64,000 bases of DNA from Mannheimia granulomatis (GCF_013377255.1 NZ_CP016614.1:2246001-2310000); one strand, 5' to 3'. Counted from the first letter of the stretch, positions 8,711-17,353 are shown. Notes: a model not told the origin generated them from the sequence alone. Translations and numbers: made by a program.

Positions 8711-8763
8711 AAGACAAAGCATAGCGAATTAAAAAAAAACAATCCGTGATCATCATCACAGAA
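8711..8763 (-). promoter_or_regulatory. mglB promoter with class II CRP site
   Basis: CGTGA-TCATCA-TCACA at 8745-8760 matches the CRP consensus in nine of ten core positions. On the minus strand a -10 box TATGCT (8723-8718) places the start near 8711, so the site centre falls at about -41.5, the class II position. This fits catabolite control of mgl. The rest of the 341-base gap up to 8994 holds one uptake-signal core (8832-8841) and AT-rich DNA in which I see no gene. Confidence 0.75.
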
Positions 8764-8994
8764 TTAAGATAAAGTGGAGAATTTTTTAATTTAACCTCCT
8801 CACTTTGAATATTCGCTCTAGATTAAGCATAACAAGCGGTTAAAAAAACAAGATTTTTTGCAAATATCTCTCATCGGAAAACTCAACGCTTTAAAATTCT
8901 ATCTAAATCAAATTATCACTACTTCAAGATTGCACCTCAACGCATTTAGTTTTAAAGTAATCGCACTTTTCAATCAATTTACAAGGATTCTTTT

Positions 8995-9282
8995 ATGAAA
9001 AACGACAAACCCATTGAATGCAAAGGGTGCAACACCTTTGATGTCGGCTCAATTCTAGACAATAGTGAAACTACTGCTAAGATTCAACGCATCTATGAAA
9101 ACGAAATCGAAGCCCAAACTGCCCTTGAAAAATTTATCCAAAAAGCTCGAGATATCCAGAGTGAGCCTTGTGAAATCACAAGTGAAATCCGCCCTGTCGC
9201 AGAGGGTGTTGAACTCAATGCACATTTCAAATTCAGCTGCCAAGCTGAAGTAGTTATTTTCCAATTAGCTACCCGTTTCTAA
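8995..9282 (+). CDS. YfcZ/YiiS family protein (DUF406)
   Basis: 95-residue cytosolic protein. Family hallmarks are the near-N-terminal CKGC and FDVGSILDN segments, the middle ARDIQSEPCEI, and the end FKFSCQAEVVIFQLATRF, which align with E. coli YfcZ. Function is unknown. It starts at an ATG preceded by ACAAGGA, is transcribed alone and is followed by its own hairpin at 9290-9320. Confidence 0.88.
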   Translation: MKNDKPIECKGCNTFDVGSILDNSETTAKIQRIYENEIEAQTALEKFIQKARDIQSEPCEITSEIRPVAEGVELNAHFKFSCQAEVVIFQLATRF

Positions 9283-9289
9283 TATAAAA

Positions 9290-9330
9290 AGGCTGATTTA
9301 TGCCAATATTGAATCAGCCTGCTATAATTT
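9290..9330 (+). terminator. Hairpin after the YfcZ-like gene
   Basis: AGGCTGATT (9290-9298) pairs with AATCAGCCT (9312-9320) around a 13-base loop. The tail is only weakly T-rich, so this is a probable rather than certain terminator. Confidence 0.6.
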
Positions 9331-9479
9331 CTCATCACTCCCATCTAAGCTGCAAATAAAGTAAAAAAAATGTAAAAATTTTGAGAGGTAGCTCAAATTT
9401 TTAGAAATTTCTTATTTACTTTTTTGAAAACTCAGGCAAATTACGAATTGTTATTAACCCCTATTTAATGGAGTGAATT

Positions 9480-10487
9480 ATGTTAAGCAAACATCTTAAA
9501 AAAGCTATCGTCGCATTAACTGTGGGTGCGGCACTCTCTTTTTCTTCTCTTACGGCACTGGCAAATAATCCGATCGTGATTAAATTCTCTCACGTGGTGG
9601 CGAATGAAACCCCGAAAGGTCAGGGGGCGTTGATGTTCCAAAAATTGGTGGATGAACGTTTGGCGGGCAAAGTGAAAGTGGAAGTGTATCCAAACTCGTC
9701 GCTTTACGCAGACGGTAAAGAGATGGAAGCATTACTGCTGAATAACGTGCAAATGCTTGCGCCGTCTTTGGCGAAATTTGATAAATACACCTCGAAAATC
9801 CAAATTTTCGATCTGCCGTTCCTGTTTGATGACATCAAAGCGGTTGAGCGTTTTGAGCAAAGTGAGGCGGGTAAATCCTTACTGAAATCTATGGAAGACA
9901 AAGGTATTACCGGTCTTGCTTACTGGAACAACGATTTGAAACAACTTTCTGCCAACAAAGAGCTACGTGAGCCGAAAGATGCGCGCGGTTTGAAATTCCG
10001 AGTACAAGCGTCCGAAGTGCTAGATGCTCAGTTCAAAGCGATTAAAGCTGTGCCACGTAAAATGGCGTTTGGTGAGATGTATCAAGGCTTACAGACCGGC
10101 GTGGTAAACGGTGCGGAGAACCCGTACTCTAACATCTACTCACAAAAAATCCACGAAGTGCAAAAATTCATCACTGAATCGAACCACGGTTTGCTCTCCT
10201 ATATGGTTATTGTGAACACTGAGTTCTGGAACAAAATTCCGGAAGATGTGCGTGCAGAGCTGAGCAAAATCCTAGATGAAGTCTCAGTGGAAGTGAACAA
10301 ACAGTCGCACGAATTGAACCAGTCTGACAAGAAGAAAATTGTTGAGTCTGGTGCTTCACAAATCATTGAGCTGACTGCTGAACAACGTGAAAAATGGCGT
10401 GAAGCAATGCGTCCGGTGTGGAAGCAGTTTGAAGACGCTATCGGTGCAGATTTAATTAAAGCTGCCGAAGCGGCGAATAAACAGTAA
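9480..10487 (+). CDS. dctP: TRAP transporter solute-binding protein (DctP family)
   Basis: 335 residues: a signal peptide (cleavage near ALA-NN, about residue 28), then the DctP fold. Diagnostic segments are IKFSHVVANETPKGQGA, the ligand-carboxylate arginine region KFRVQASEVLDAQFKA (about residues 171-187) and the MYQGLQTGVVNGAENP block. It captures an organic acid, probably a C4-dicarboxylate such as malate, succinate or fumarate, in the periplasm and hands it to DctQM. The sequence is closer to DctP than to sialic-acid SiaP. Substrate is inferred. Confidence 0.9.
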   Translation: MLSKHLKKAIVALTVGAALSFSSLTALANNPIVIKFSHVVANETPKGQGALMFQKLVDERLAGKVKVEVYPNSSLYADGKEMEALLLNNVQMLAPSLAKFDKYTSKIQIFDLPFLFDDIKAVERFEQSEAGKSLLKSMEDKGITGLAYWNNDLKQLSANKELREPKDARGLKFRVQASEVLDAQFKAIKAVPRKMAFGEMYQGLQTGVVNGAENPYSNIYSQKIHEVQKFITESNHGLLSYMVIVNTEFWNKIPEDVRAELSKILDEVSVEVNKQSHELNQSDKKKIVESGASQIIELTAEQREKWREAMRPVWKQFEDAIGADLIKAAEAANKQ

Positions 10488-10507
10488 TTTCTGCTGTTCT
10501 TTTGAGC

Positions 10508-10548
10508 GAATGCGGTAGCTTTTCGGAGCTGTCGCATTCTTGTTTTTT
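10508..10548 (+). terminator. Intrinsic terminator between dctP and dctQ
   Basis: GAATGCGGTAGCT (10508-10520) pairs with AGCTGTCGCATTC (10527-10539) using two G-U pairs, with a 6-base loop, followed by TTGTTTTTT. It lies 20 bases after dctP and 170 bases before dctQ. It would lower expression of the membrane genes relative to the binding protein. Confidence 0.8.
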
Positions 10549-10557
10549 ATTGAAAGT

Positions 10558-10694
10558 CCCTTCCCCCGTTTACGGGGGAAGGTTAGGATGGGGGGATTGC
10601 AACGTAGTTGCAAGCGGTTTAATTCCGCCTTATTTTTGCAAACCGTTGGTTTGCTCCCCCTCTCCCTAGCCCTCCCCCGCAAGCAGGGGAGGGG
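10558..10694. repeat. Second copy of the GC-rich palindromic repeat pair, inside the dct operon
   Basis: Arms at 10558-10595 (CCTTCCCCCGTTTACGGGGG then AAGGTTAGGATGGGGGG) and 10654-10694 (CTCCCCCTCTCCCTAGCC then a CCCCCGCAAGCAGGGG hairpin) are inverted and similar. An uptake-signal core (10610-10619) lies between them. Architecture matches the repeat at 2478-2665, although the sequence has diverged. It fills the spacer between the dctP terminator and dctQ. Confidence 0.7.
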
Positions 10695-10716
10695 AAAATC
10701 AGTTTCGGAGTACAAA

Positions 10717-11340
10717 ATGGCTGCATTAAAGTGGTTTTGGGAACGCCTTGAAGAGTGTTTTATCTCAATTTTATTGATGGTAATGACGCTGGTGACGTTC
10801 TTTTATGTGGTGTTTAACAACCTCTACAATGTCTTTTTTGATTTGGCGGAAGCGGTGCCGTTTACCGCCTCTTTTGCTGAACCACTCGGTGAGTGGATTA
10901 TGGAAACGGCACAGGAGATGACTTGGAGTGTCGCACTAACTAAAGCCTGCTTTGGTTGGCTAATCTTCTTCGGTGCGTCTTACGGTGTGCGTACCGCAGG
11001 GCATATCGGCGTGGATGTGCTGGTAAAACGTTTCTCCCGTTCAGGGCAGAAAGTGATCGGCTTTATTGCGGTCGGGGCTTGCCTTGCTTATGCGGCACTG
11101 ATTGCCAGTGCCAGTTATGAATGGATTTCGGCAATGTATGTGGCGGATATTGGGGCGGAAGATTTGCACCAATTCCACCTAAAACAGTGGCATATCGGCT
11201 TGATTATGCCGGTCGGTTTTGCCTTAATCGGCATTCGTTTTATTGAAATTTTAGTGCGTATTTTGCGTGGTAAACAGGTCGGCTTAGGCTTGGCAGATGA
11301 GAGCGAAGATGCGTTGAAACTGGCACAAGGAGAAGAGTAA
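10717..11340 (+). CDS. dctQ: TRAP transporter small permease (DctQ)
   Basis: 207-residue membrane protein with four hydrophobic helices, the DctQ pattern (for example ISILLMVMTLVTFFYVVF near the N-terminus and HIGLIMPVGFALIGIRFIEI near the C-terminus). The frame is open upstream to 10540, but that stretch translates the GC-rich repeat. The ATG at 10717, preceded by GGAG, gives a normal N-terminus (MAALKWFWERLEE). Its stop overlaps the dctM start by one base (TAATG), so the two are translationally coupled. Confidence 0.92.
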   Translation: MAALKWFWERLEECFISILLMVMTLVTFFYVVFNNLYNVFFDLAEAVPFTASFAEPLGEWIMETAQEMTWSVALTKACFGWLIFFGASYGVRTAGHIGVDVLVKRFSRSGQKVIGFIAVGACLAYAALIASASYEWISAMYVADIGAEDLHQFHLKQWHIGLIMPVGFALIGIRFIEILVRILRGKQVGLGLADESEDALKLAQGEE

Positions 11341-12623
11341 TGACCATTTTAGTATTATTTAGCCTGCTGTTCGTCTTGATGTTCCTTGGCGTGCCGATTG
11401 CGATTTCACTTGGTCTTTCAGGCGCAGTTACTATTATGTTTTTCAGCCAAGACTCAGTGAGTTCGTTGGCAATCAAACTGTTTGAAACCTCTGAACACTA
11501 TACGCTCTTGGCGATTCCGTTCTTCTTGCTTGCCGGAGCATTTATGACCACCGGTGGCGTGGCAAAACGTTTGATCGATTTTGCTAATGCGACTGTCGGC
11601 CATATTCGTGGCGGTTTAGCGATTGCGGCGGTACTTTCCTGTATGTTATTTGCTGCCCTTTCCGGCTCAAGCCCGGCAACGGTGGCAGCAGTCGGCTCGA
11701 TTGCGATTGCCGGAATGGTTCGTTCGGGCTATCCGGTCGGCTTCGGCACAGGGATTATCTGTAACGCAGGGACGCTCGGCATCTTAATTCCGCCGTCTGT
11801 GGTCATGGTGGTTTACGCCGCTTCAACTGAAACCTCTGTCGGTAAACTATTTATGGCAGGCGTTGTACCGGGCATTCTGCTTGGTGTGGTGTTAATGGTG
11901 GCTATCTACATCGTAGCCCGCATTAAAAACCTGCCGGCACAACCTTGTGCAACGGTGAAAGAGTGGTTCACGGCAGCCCGCAAAGCGATTTGGGGCTTGC
12001 TGTTAATGGTGATCATTTTAGGCGGTATTTACAGCGGTATCTTCACCCCAACCGAAGCAGCAGCAGTGGCAGCAGTCTATTCGTGGTTTGTGGCAGTCTT
12101 TATCTATAAAGACGTAAAACTGCGTGACTGTCCGAAAGTGTTACTTGAATCAGCGAAACTGAGCGTGATGTTAATGTTCATCATCGCTAATGCAATGCTG
12201 TTCGCCCACGTTTTAACGACTGAGCAAATTCCACAGTTAATTACCGCGACAGTCGTGGAATGGAACTTACAGCCGTGGACGTTCCTGATTGTGGTGAATA
12301 TCGTGTTGTTAATTGCCGGTGCCTTTATGGAACCATCTGCGATTATCTTAATTCTCGCACCAATCCTGTTCCCGATTGCGGTACAACTCGGCATTGATCC
12401 GATTCATCTCGGTATCATTATGGTGGTGAATATGGAAATCGGCTTGATTACCCCACCGATTGGCTTGAACCTGTTTGTTGCCTCTGCGGTCTCAAAAATG
12501 CCGTTAGCAGATGTAGTGAAAGCCGCAATGCCGTGGTTGATGTTATTGCTGGGCTTCTTGGTATTGATTACCTACATTCCGGCGATTTCGTTGGCATTAC
12601 CGAATTGGATTGGAATTAATTAA
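11340..12623 (+). CDS. dctM: TRAP transporter large permease (DctM)
   Basis: 427-residue inner-membrane protein of the DctM/ion-transporter superfamily, hydrophobic along its length (about 12 helices). Conserved blocks are LSGSSPATVAAVGSIA, GTLGILIPPSV and EIGLITPPIGLNLFV. It forms the sodium-driven translocation channel with DctQ. It is coupled to dctQ by a TAATG overlap and ends the operon; a strong hairpin follows. Confidence 0.95.
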   Translation: MTILVLFSLLFVLMFLGVPIAISLGLSGAVTIMFFSQDSVSSLAIKLFETSEHYTLLAIPFFLLAGAFMTTGGVAKRLIDFANATVGHIRGGLAIAAVLSCMLFAALSGSSPATVAAVGSIAIAGMVRSGYPVGFGTGIICNAGTLGILIPPSVVMVVYAASTETSVGKLFMAGVVPGILLGVVLMVAIYIVARIKNLPAQPCATVKEWFTAARKAIWGLLLMVIILGGIYSGIFTPTEAAAVAAVYSWFVAVFIYKDVKLRDCPKVLLESAKLSVMLMFIIANAMLFAHVLTTEQIPQLITATVVEWNLQPWTFLIVVNIVLLIAGAFMEPSAIILILAPILFPIAVQLGIDPIHLGIIMVVNMEIGLITPPIGLNLFVASAVSKMPLADVVKAAMPWLMLLLGFLVLITYIPAISLALPNWIGIN

Positions 12624-12681
12624 TATAGATTAACGCTAATACAAGCGGTTTCTTTTAAGAAATTTTTTACCAATTCTATTA

Positions 12682-12728
12682 AAACAACCACCCTCTATAT
12701 TTAAGTTATTTTGGGTGGTTGTTTCATT
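12682..12728 (+). terminator. Terminator after dctM
   Basis: AAACAACCACCC (12682-12693) pairs perfectly with GGGTGGTTGTTT (12713-12724) around a 19-base loop. It separates the TRAP operon from menD. Confidence 0.75.
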
Positions 12729-12825
12729 AAAAACCCAATAATTTTGCTAAAAACTTCCCAAAATAATTTAACTTTTTGCTACAATTCGAGCTATTTATCG
12801 AATTTATCAATCAGTAGAGAAGAAT

Positions 12826-14532
12826 ATGAATAGAAGTTCTTTTAACCGCACTTGGGCAAAAGTAATTTTAAGTGCCTTAATGCGTTATGGCGTCAAACAT
12901 TTCTGTATTGCCCCCGGCTCTCGCTCAACCCCTTTAACGCTTGAAGCAGTACAACTTCAACAAACACAATATGCTGAATGTCACACCCACTTCGACGAAC
13001 GAGGATTAGGCTTTTATGCCCTAGGTATTGCTAAAGCAACCAATAGCCCTGTGGCGATTATCGTTACCTCAGGAACCGCGGTCGCTAATTTATATCCTGC
13101 AGTTATTGAGGCAAGCCTTAGTCATCAAAAATTAATTATTCTGTCTGCTGATCGTCCCATGGAATTAATCGGCTGTGGCGTTAACCAAGCCATTTCCCAA
13201 CAAGGCATTTTTGCCGATTATCCGGTAGCAAGTATCAATTTACCTAAAGCCAACGAGGCTTATAATGCAAGTTGGTTGGTTGCAACGATTGAACAGGCTT
13301 GTACTACCCAAACGCAACAGGGTGGTGTATTACATATCAATGTCCCGTTTGAAGAACCGCTGTATGAAGCAGATATTAACGAGATTCTTAATACGCCTTG
13401 GTTACGTCCGATTCAAGGTTGGTTAAATAATTCACAAACCAAATGGATTGACCAGCAAAGTATCCAAAGTGAAGTTTCTATGCACGAAAATTGGGATTAC
13501 TGGCGTACAAAACGAGGGGTCATTATTGTTGGCAAACTACCTCCTGAGCAAGGCACCGGCTTAAAAACTTGGGCGGAGACAATGGGCTGGTGCTTGCTAA
13601 GTGACGTGCAATCTTGTATTGAAGCAAGCCTACCTTACGCGGATATTTGGCTTTCAAATGACACAGTCAAACAACGTTTATTACAAGCGGATATTGTTAT
13701 TCAATTCGGTACACAGATTGTCAGTAAACGAGTCAATGAATTTTTAAAAGCCTTCCAAGGTGAATATTGGGTAGTAGATGAATCACAAAATTACATCAAT
13801 CCAAATGCTCATCATCAAACACGCTTTATCGCCAAAGCCCACCACTTTTTACGAGTGCATCCGCCGCTTCGTCAAAAACCATGGTTACTTGAGCCATTAG
13901 CATTATCACAATTCTGCGCTACTTTTATTGAACAACAAGTAGGCAGCAGCTTAAGTGAGGCTTCACTGGCACACAATATTCAAGATGTGTTGGCAGTAAA
14001 TGGTAACTTATTTATCGGCAACAGTTTATTTGTTCGTTTGGTTGATGCACTATGTAAACTGCCTGAAGGCTATCCGGTTTACACCAACCGTGGTGCCAGC
14101 GGTATTGACGGTTTAATTGCGACCATGGCAGGTGTGGCGAAAGGAAGCGATCGACCAACTGTGGGTGTAGTCGGTGATATTTCCGCTCTACATGATCTTA
14201 ATTCCATTGCTCTTTTAACTAAGATCACTCAACCGACTATCCTATTTGTGGTAAATAATAGCGGCGGAGCCATGTTTGATATGTTACCTGTTGATAACAA
14301 AGCAAAAGACCAATATTATCGACTGGCCCACAATTTTGAGTTTGCACAGGTTGCAACTATGTTTGGCATTGAATATATCCGTCCGTTTACTTGGGCAGAT
14401 TTAAAAACCAAACTCAAACATGCTTATGCGCGTAAAGGTGTTACCTTAGTTGAAATTAAGGTGAACGAACACGATGGCAGTAATATGTATAAATCGCTGC
14501 TAAAACAAATTTCACAGGCAGAAATTGCATAA
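12826..14532 (+). CDS. menD: SEPHCHC synthase (menaquinone biosynthesis)
   Basis: 568-residue thiamine-diphosphate enzyme that joins isochorismate and 2-oxoglutarate to form SEPHCHC, the first committed step to menaquinone. It starts NRTWAKVILSALMRYGVKHF and continues with CIAPGSRSTPLTLEA and HTHFDERGLGFYALG (ThDP/substrate loops) and IIVTSGTAVANLYPAVIEA. The C-terminal cofactor-binding region reads VGDISALHDLNSIALL...VVNNSGGAMFDMLP. Length matches E. coli MenD (556). Followed by menH, as in enteric bacteria. Confidence 0.96.
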   Translation: MNRSSFNRTWAKVILSALMRYGVKHFCIAPGSRSTPLTLEAVQLQQTQYAECHTHFDERGLGFYALGIAKATNSPVAIIVTSGTAVANLYPAVIEASLSHQKLIILSADRPMELIGCGVNQAISQQGIFADYPVASINLPKANEAYNASWLVATIEQACTTQTQQGGVLHINVPFEEPLYEADINEILNTPWLRPIQGWLNNSQTKWIDQQSIQSEVSMHENWDYWRTKRGVIIVGKLPPEQGTGLKTWAETMGWCLLSDVQSCIEASLPYADIWLSNDTVKQRLLQADIVIQFGTQIVSKRVNEFLKAFQGEYWVVDESQNYINPNAHHQTRFIAKAHHFLRVHPPLRQKPWLLEPLALSQFCATFIEQQVGSSLSEASLAHNIQDVLAVNGNLFIGNSLFVRLVDALCKLPEGYPVYTNRGASGIDGLIATMAGVAKGSDRPTVGVVGDISALHDLNSIALLTKITQPTILFVVNNSGGAMFDMLPVDNKAKDQYYRLAHNFEFAQVATMFGIEYIRPFTWADLKTKLKHAYARKGVTLVEIKVNEHDGSNMYKSLLKQISQAEIA

Positions 14533-14540
14533 TTATCTAT

Positions 14541-14570
14541 CTAGGGCGTAACTTACGCCCTTATTTTAAT
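14541..14570 (+). terminator. Hairpin between menD and menH
   Basis: AGGGCGTAA (14543-14551) and TTACGCCCT (14553-14561) form a perfect palindrome followed by TTATTTTAAT. It occupies the 41-base menD-menH gap and could attenuate menH. The MenH ATG directly follows with no clear ribosome site. Confidence 0.5.
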
Positions 14571-14573
14571 ACT

Positions 14574-15341
14574 ATGCTCTCATTTCAATGGCACGCAGAA
14601 TGCGGCACTCCTGTAGTATTTTTACACGGCTTACTCGGCTCTAAACAAGACTGGCAAGCCCTACTTTCGCATTTGCAAAATTTTACTGAAATTCGACCGC
14701 TTACTATCGACCTCCCTTTTCACGGCTTAAGCGAACAAATAAATTGCACTGATTTTGCCGAACTACGTACTCAATTGCACACAACGTTTGAAACAGTAAT
14801 TGGCTCAGAGCCCTTCTATTTAGTTGGCTATTCCTTGGGTGGACGAGCAGCCTTAGATTACATGTTAAACATCGACAATCCAAACTTAGTGGGTGCGATT
14901 TTAGAAGGAACAAATATCGGCTTAGACTCTGAAGCTGATAGCCAAATTCGTTGGCAAAATGACTGCAGATGGGCGAACCGTTTTCGCCAAGAACCTATCG
15001 AAAACGTGTTACAAGATTGGTATCAACAACCTGTTTTTGCTGATTTAACCGAATCAGACCGAGCGATCTATATTGCTAGCCGAAAGCATAATCAAGGTAT
15101 ACAAATTGCCAATATGCTTGAAGCAACCAGCCTTGCAAAACAGCCAAACTACGCCAAGCAGCTAAACCAAACTAACAAAAATATTGTGTTCTTTGTTGGC
15201 GAAAAAGATCAAAAATTCCGCCAAATGGCTGAAACACACCAGCTTCCAACGCAAATTATTTCAAATGTGGGACATAATACACACCGAGCTAACCCACAGG
15301 AATTTGTCGAAAAATTGATAGCGTTTATAAATAACCAATAA
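14574..15341 (+). CDS. menH: SHCHC synthase, alpha/beta hydrolase of menaquinone biosynthesis
   Basis: 255-residue alpha/beta hydrolase. The oxyanion region VVFLHGLLGSKQDW, nucleophile elbow GYSLGGRAALDYML (about residues 84-97) and C-terminal histidine (NVGHNTHRAN) are the MenH (YfbB) pattern. It eliminates pyruvate from SEPHCHC made by MenD. The two genes are adjacent and codirectional. The 3' end is one base from the convergent comM stop. Confidence 0.92.
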   Translation: MLSFQWHAECGTPVVFLHGLLGSKQDWQALLSHLQNFTEIRPLTIDLPFHGLSEQINCTDFAELRTQLHTTFETVIGSEPFYLVGYSLGGRAALDYMLNIDNPNLVGAILEGTNIGLDSEADSQIRWQNDCRWANRFRQEPIENVLQDWYQQPVFADLTESDRAIYIASRKHNQGIQIANMLEATSLAKQPNYAKQLNQTNKNIVFFVGEKDQKFRQMAETHQLPTQIISNVGHNTHRANPQEFVEKLIAFINNQ

Positions 15342-15342
15342 A

Positions 15343-16875
15343 CTAATTCTCACCTTGCAACCGCTGCAATAATCTATCCATCGCCCGATAACCTAGGGCT
15401 TCTGCCAGATGAATTTGCTGAATCTGCTCCTCACCGGCTAAATCAGCAATGGTGCGTGAGACTTTTAAAATTCTATGATAAGCCCGTACCGATAAGCCTA
15501 ATTTTGTCAGAGCCGATTCTAAAAATAGTGCATCTTGTGAAGATAGCTTGCAATCTCGCTCAATTTCTCGGGTGGTGAGCTGTGAATTAATTTTTCCCGC
15601 TCGCTGAAACTGCATTTTTCTTGCTAAAAATACCCGCTTGCGGACCTGTTCTGTGGTTTCACCGCGATTTTCCGAGCCGCTTTGCAAAGCGCCTTGAGGT
15701 AATAAGGGTACTTCAATCGAGAGATCGAAGCGGTCTAGAAACGGACCTGAAAGGCGGTTTAAATACCGCATTACCTGCTGTGGAGAAGTTCGATTATGGG
15801 TTCCTTGATAATGCCCTGTCGGGCTTGGATTCATCGCTGCAATAAGTTGAAAGCGAGCCGGAAATTGTACCTTAGCATTGGCTCTGGAAATCACAATTTC
15901 ACCTGCCTCTAGTGGCTGGCGTAGCGCATCAAGCACTTTGCGTTCAAACTCGGGTAATTCATCTAAAAACAGAATGCCATTGTGGGCAAGTGAAATCTCA
16001 CCCGGTTTGGGGATCGTTCCTCCACCCACTAACGCGACCATTGAAGCACTATGATGGGGAGCTCGAAATGGCCGTTGCTTCCAATTATGAAAATTTAGCT
16101 CATTTTGTACCAGACTGGTGACAGAAGCCGTCTCTATCGCTTCTTCATCCGACATTTCCGGTAATAGATCTGCCAAACGACTTGCTAACATTGTCTTGCC
16201 TGTTCCCGGAGGTCCAAGAAACAATAAATTATGTTGCCCTGCCGCGGCAATGGTTAAGGCTCTTTTGGCATGTTGTTGCCCAATAATATCGGTTAAGTCT
16301 CGATTTACAAGCGGTCTATTTTCCGCAGAATTTTGCGAAATTTGCTGACAAATGGGCAATTTGTCGCGCTTATTTAACATATTTACTACATCCAGCAATG
16401 AGCCGGCACAGTAAGTCGTTGCATTTGACACCAGAGATGCCTCATTCGCATTTTGCTTAGCTAAAATCATTTGGCGCTTTACTTTATCAGCAGAAATAAC
16501 CGCAGGTATAGTACCGTGAACACCTCGCAAATGCCCAGTTAAAGCGAGTTCGCCTAAAAATTCAAGCTGTTTAAGCAAATCTGAATCTATCTGCCCGGAA
16601 GCCGCCAAAATACCGATAGCAATCGGCAAATCAAACCTCCCCCCTTCTTTTGGCAAATCAGCAGGCGCAAGGTTAATCGTAATCCTTTGCGGTGGATAGA
16701 TAAAATTTGCATTGATTAAAGCACTACGAACCCGATCACCGGCTTCTTTAACAGTGGCTTCCGGCAAGCCGACAATAGTTAATCTTGGCTGACCATTACT
16801 GATATGCACCTCAATAGTCACAAGAGGGGCTTCTACACCGATAGAAGCACGGCTGTAAACAATGGCTAAAGTCAT
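15343..16875 (-). CDS. comM: Branch-migration helicase of natural transformation (Mg-chelatase-like AAA+)
   Basis: 510-residue ComM/YifB. The N-terminal Lon-protease-like domain (MTLAIVYSRASIGVEAPLV, LNLAPADLPKEGGRFDLPIA-type block near residues 68-87) is followed by an AAA+ module with Walker A GPPGTGKTM and Walker B GILFLDELPEF, and a C-terminal Mg-chelatase domain. In Vibrio and Haemophilus ComM extends heteroduplex during integration of incoming DNA. A competence-type CRP-S site lies 85 bases upstream. The ribosome site is poor. Confidence 0.95.
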   Translation of the reverse strand: MTLAIVYSRASIGVEAPLVTIEVHISNGQPRLTIVGLPEATVKEAGDRVRSALINANFIYPPQRITINLAPADLPKEGGRFDLPIAIGILAASGQIDSDLLKQLEFLGELALTGHLRGVHGTIPAVISADKVKRQMILAKQNANEASLVSNATTYCAGSLLDVVNMLNKRDKLPICQQISQNSAENRPLVNRDLTDIIGQQHAKRALTIAAAGQHNLLFLGPPGTGKTMLASRLADLLPEMSDEEAIETASVTSLVQNELNFHNWKQRPFRAPHHSASMVALVGGGTIPKPGEISLAHNGILFLDELPEFERKVLDALRQPLEAGEIVISRANAKVQFPARFQLIAAMNPSPTGHYQGTHNRTSPQQVMRYLNRLSGPFLDRFDLSIEVPLLPQGALQSGSENRGETTEQVRKRVFLARKMQFQRAGKINSQLTTREIERDCKLSSQDALFLESALTKLGLSVRAYHRILKVSRTIADLAGEEQIQQIHLAEALGYRAMDRLLQRLQGEN

Positions 16876-16899
16876 ATAGTTTAAAAAGCAAGAAATAGA

Positions 16900-16971
16900 T
16901 AACAGGAGGATAAAAGGAAAGAGAAAATGATGGTAGAAACAATATTTAAATTTTCGATCGAGATCGCAAAA
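16900..16971 (-). promoter_or_regulatory. Candidate CRP-S (competence) site and promoter of comM
   Basis: Read on the minus strand, 16971-16950 is TTTTTGCGATCTCGATCG followed by AAAA. This matches the Pasteurellaceae CRP-S consensus (TTTTGCGATC-N2-GATCGCAAAA), including the diagnostic TGCGA half site and an imperfect second half. TATCCT at 16912-16907 is a possible -10; the start near 16900 puts the site centre near -60.5. Such sites need CRP plus Sxy, and Sxy is encoded at 52686-53324. Confidence 0.7.
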
Positions 16972-16986
16972 ATAATTTTAAAATTG

Positions 16987-17013
16987 AAAAAGCCGATTAA
17001 CAATCGGCTTTTT
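16987..17013 (-). terminator. Terminator of the His-rich protein gene
   Basis: AAAAAGCCGATT (16987-16998) and AATCGGCTTTTT (17002-17013) form a 12-bp stem with a 3-base loop, four bases after the gene's stop codon. On the minus strand the stem runs out into T-rich sequence. Confidence 0.85.
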
Positions 17014-17017
17014 AAGA

Positions 17018-17353
17018 CTATTTCACAATTTCAACCGGACCGTGATCATCGCAATGATCGCCGTGTTGGTGATGCAATCGACCATTTACGATATAGTCAA
17101 TATGATCACCATGCGGCACTGCCTCATGTCCGCAACCTTCACCATGGATATGGTCACCACAGTCATGAGCATGATTACACGCTACCGGATTTTGCTCATT
17201 TACATCTAACACGTGTTCATCATAGTGATCACCATGTTTATGGTGCAAATGACCATCATGCAAATAATCTACATGATCGTTATGCTTAATTGCTGTATGA
17301 CCACAGCCCTCGCCGTGTTCATGCTCGTGGTTTGCATGTGTTTTACAAGCCAT
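17018..17353 (-). CDS. Histidine-rich repeat protein, probable metal-binding
   Basis: 111 residues, 26 of them histidine (23%). Two ~36-residue repeats (12-47 and 69-104) share the pattern HGEGCGH-x-A-x2-H-x-DH-x-DY-x4-LHH-x-HGDH-x-D-x-H. Each has a GCGH motif, and Cys59/Cys65 lie in the linker. There is no signal peptide, so it should be cytoplasmic. Close-looking proteins in Pseudomonas and Acinetobacter are often labelled 'zinc transporter permease', which cannot be right for a protein without membrane segments. A role in binding or storing Zn, Ni or Co is inferred from composition only. It is transcribed alone, divergent from ubiF. Confidence 0.75.
   Translation of the reverse strand: MACKTHANHEHEHGEGCGHTAIKHNDHVDYLHDGHLHHKHGDHYDEHVLDVNEQNPVACNHAHDCGDHIHGEGCGHEAVPHGDHIDYIVNGRLHHQHGDHCDDHGPVEIVK

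Noticed and set aside
10540..10716. A 59-codon N-terminal extension of dctQ
   Set aside because: It translates the GC-rich repeat and an uptake signal, and lacks similarity to DctQ proteins.
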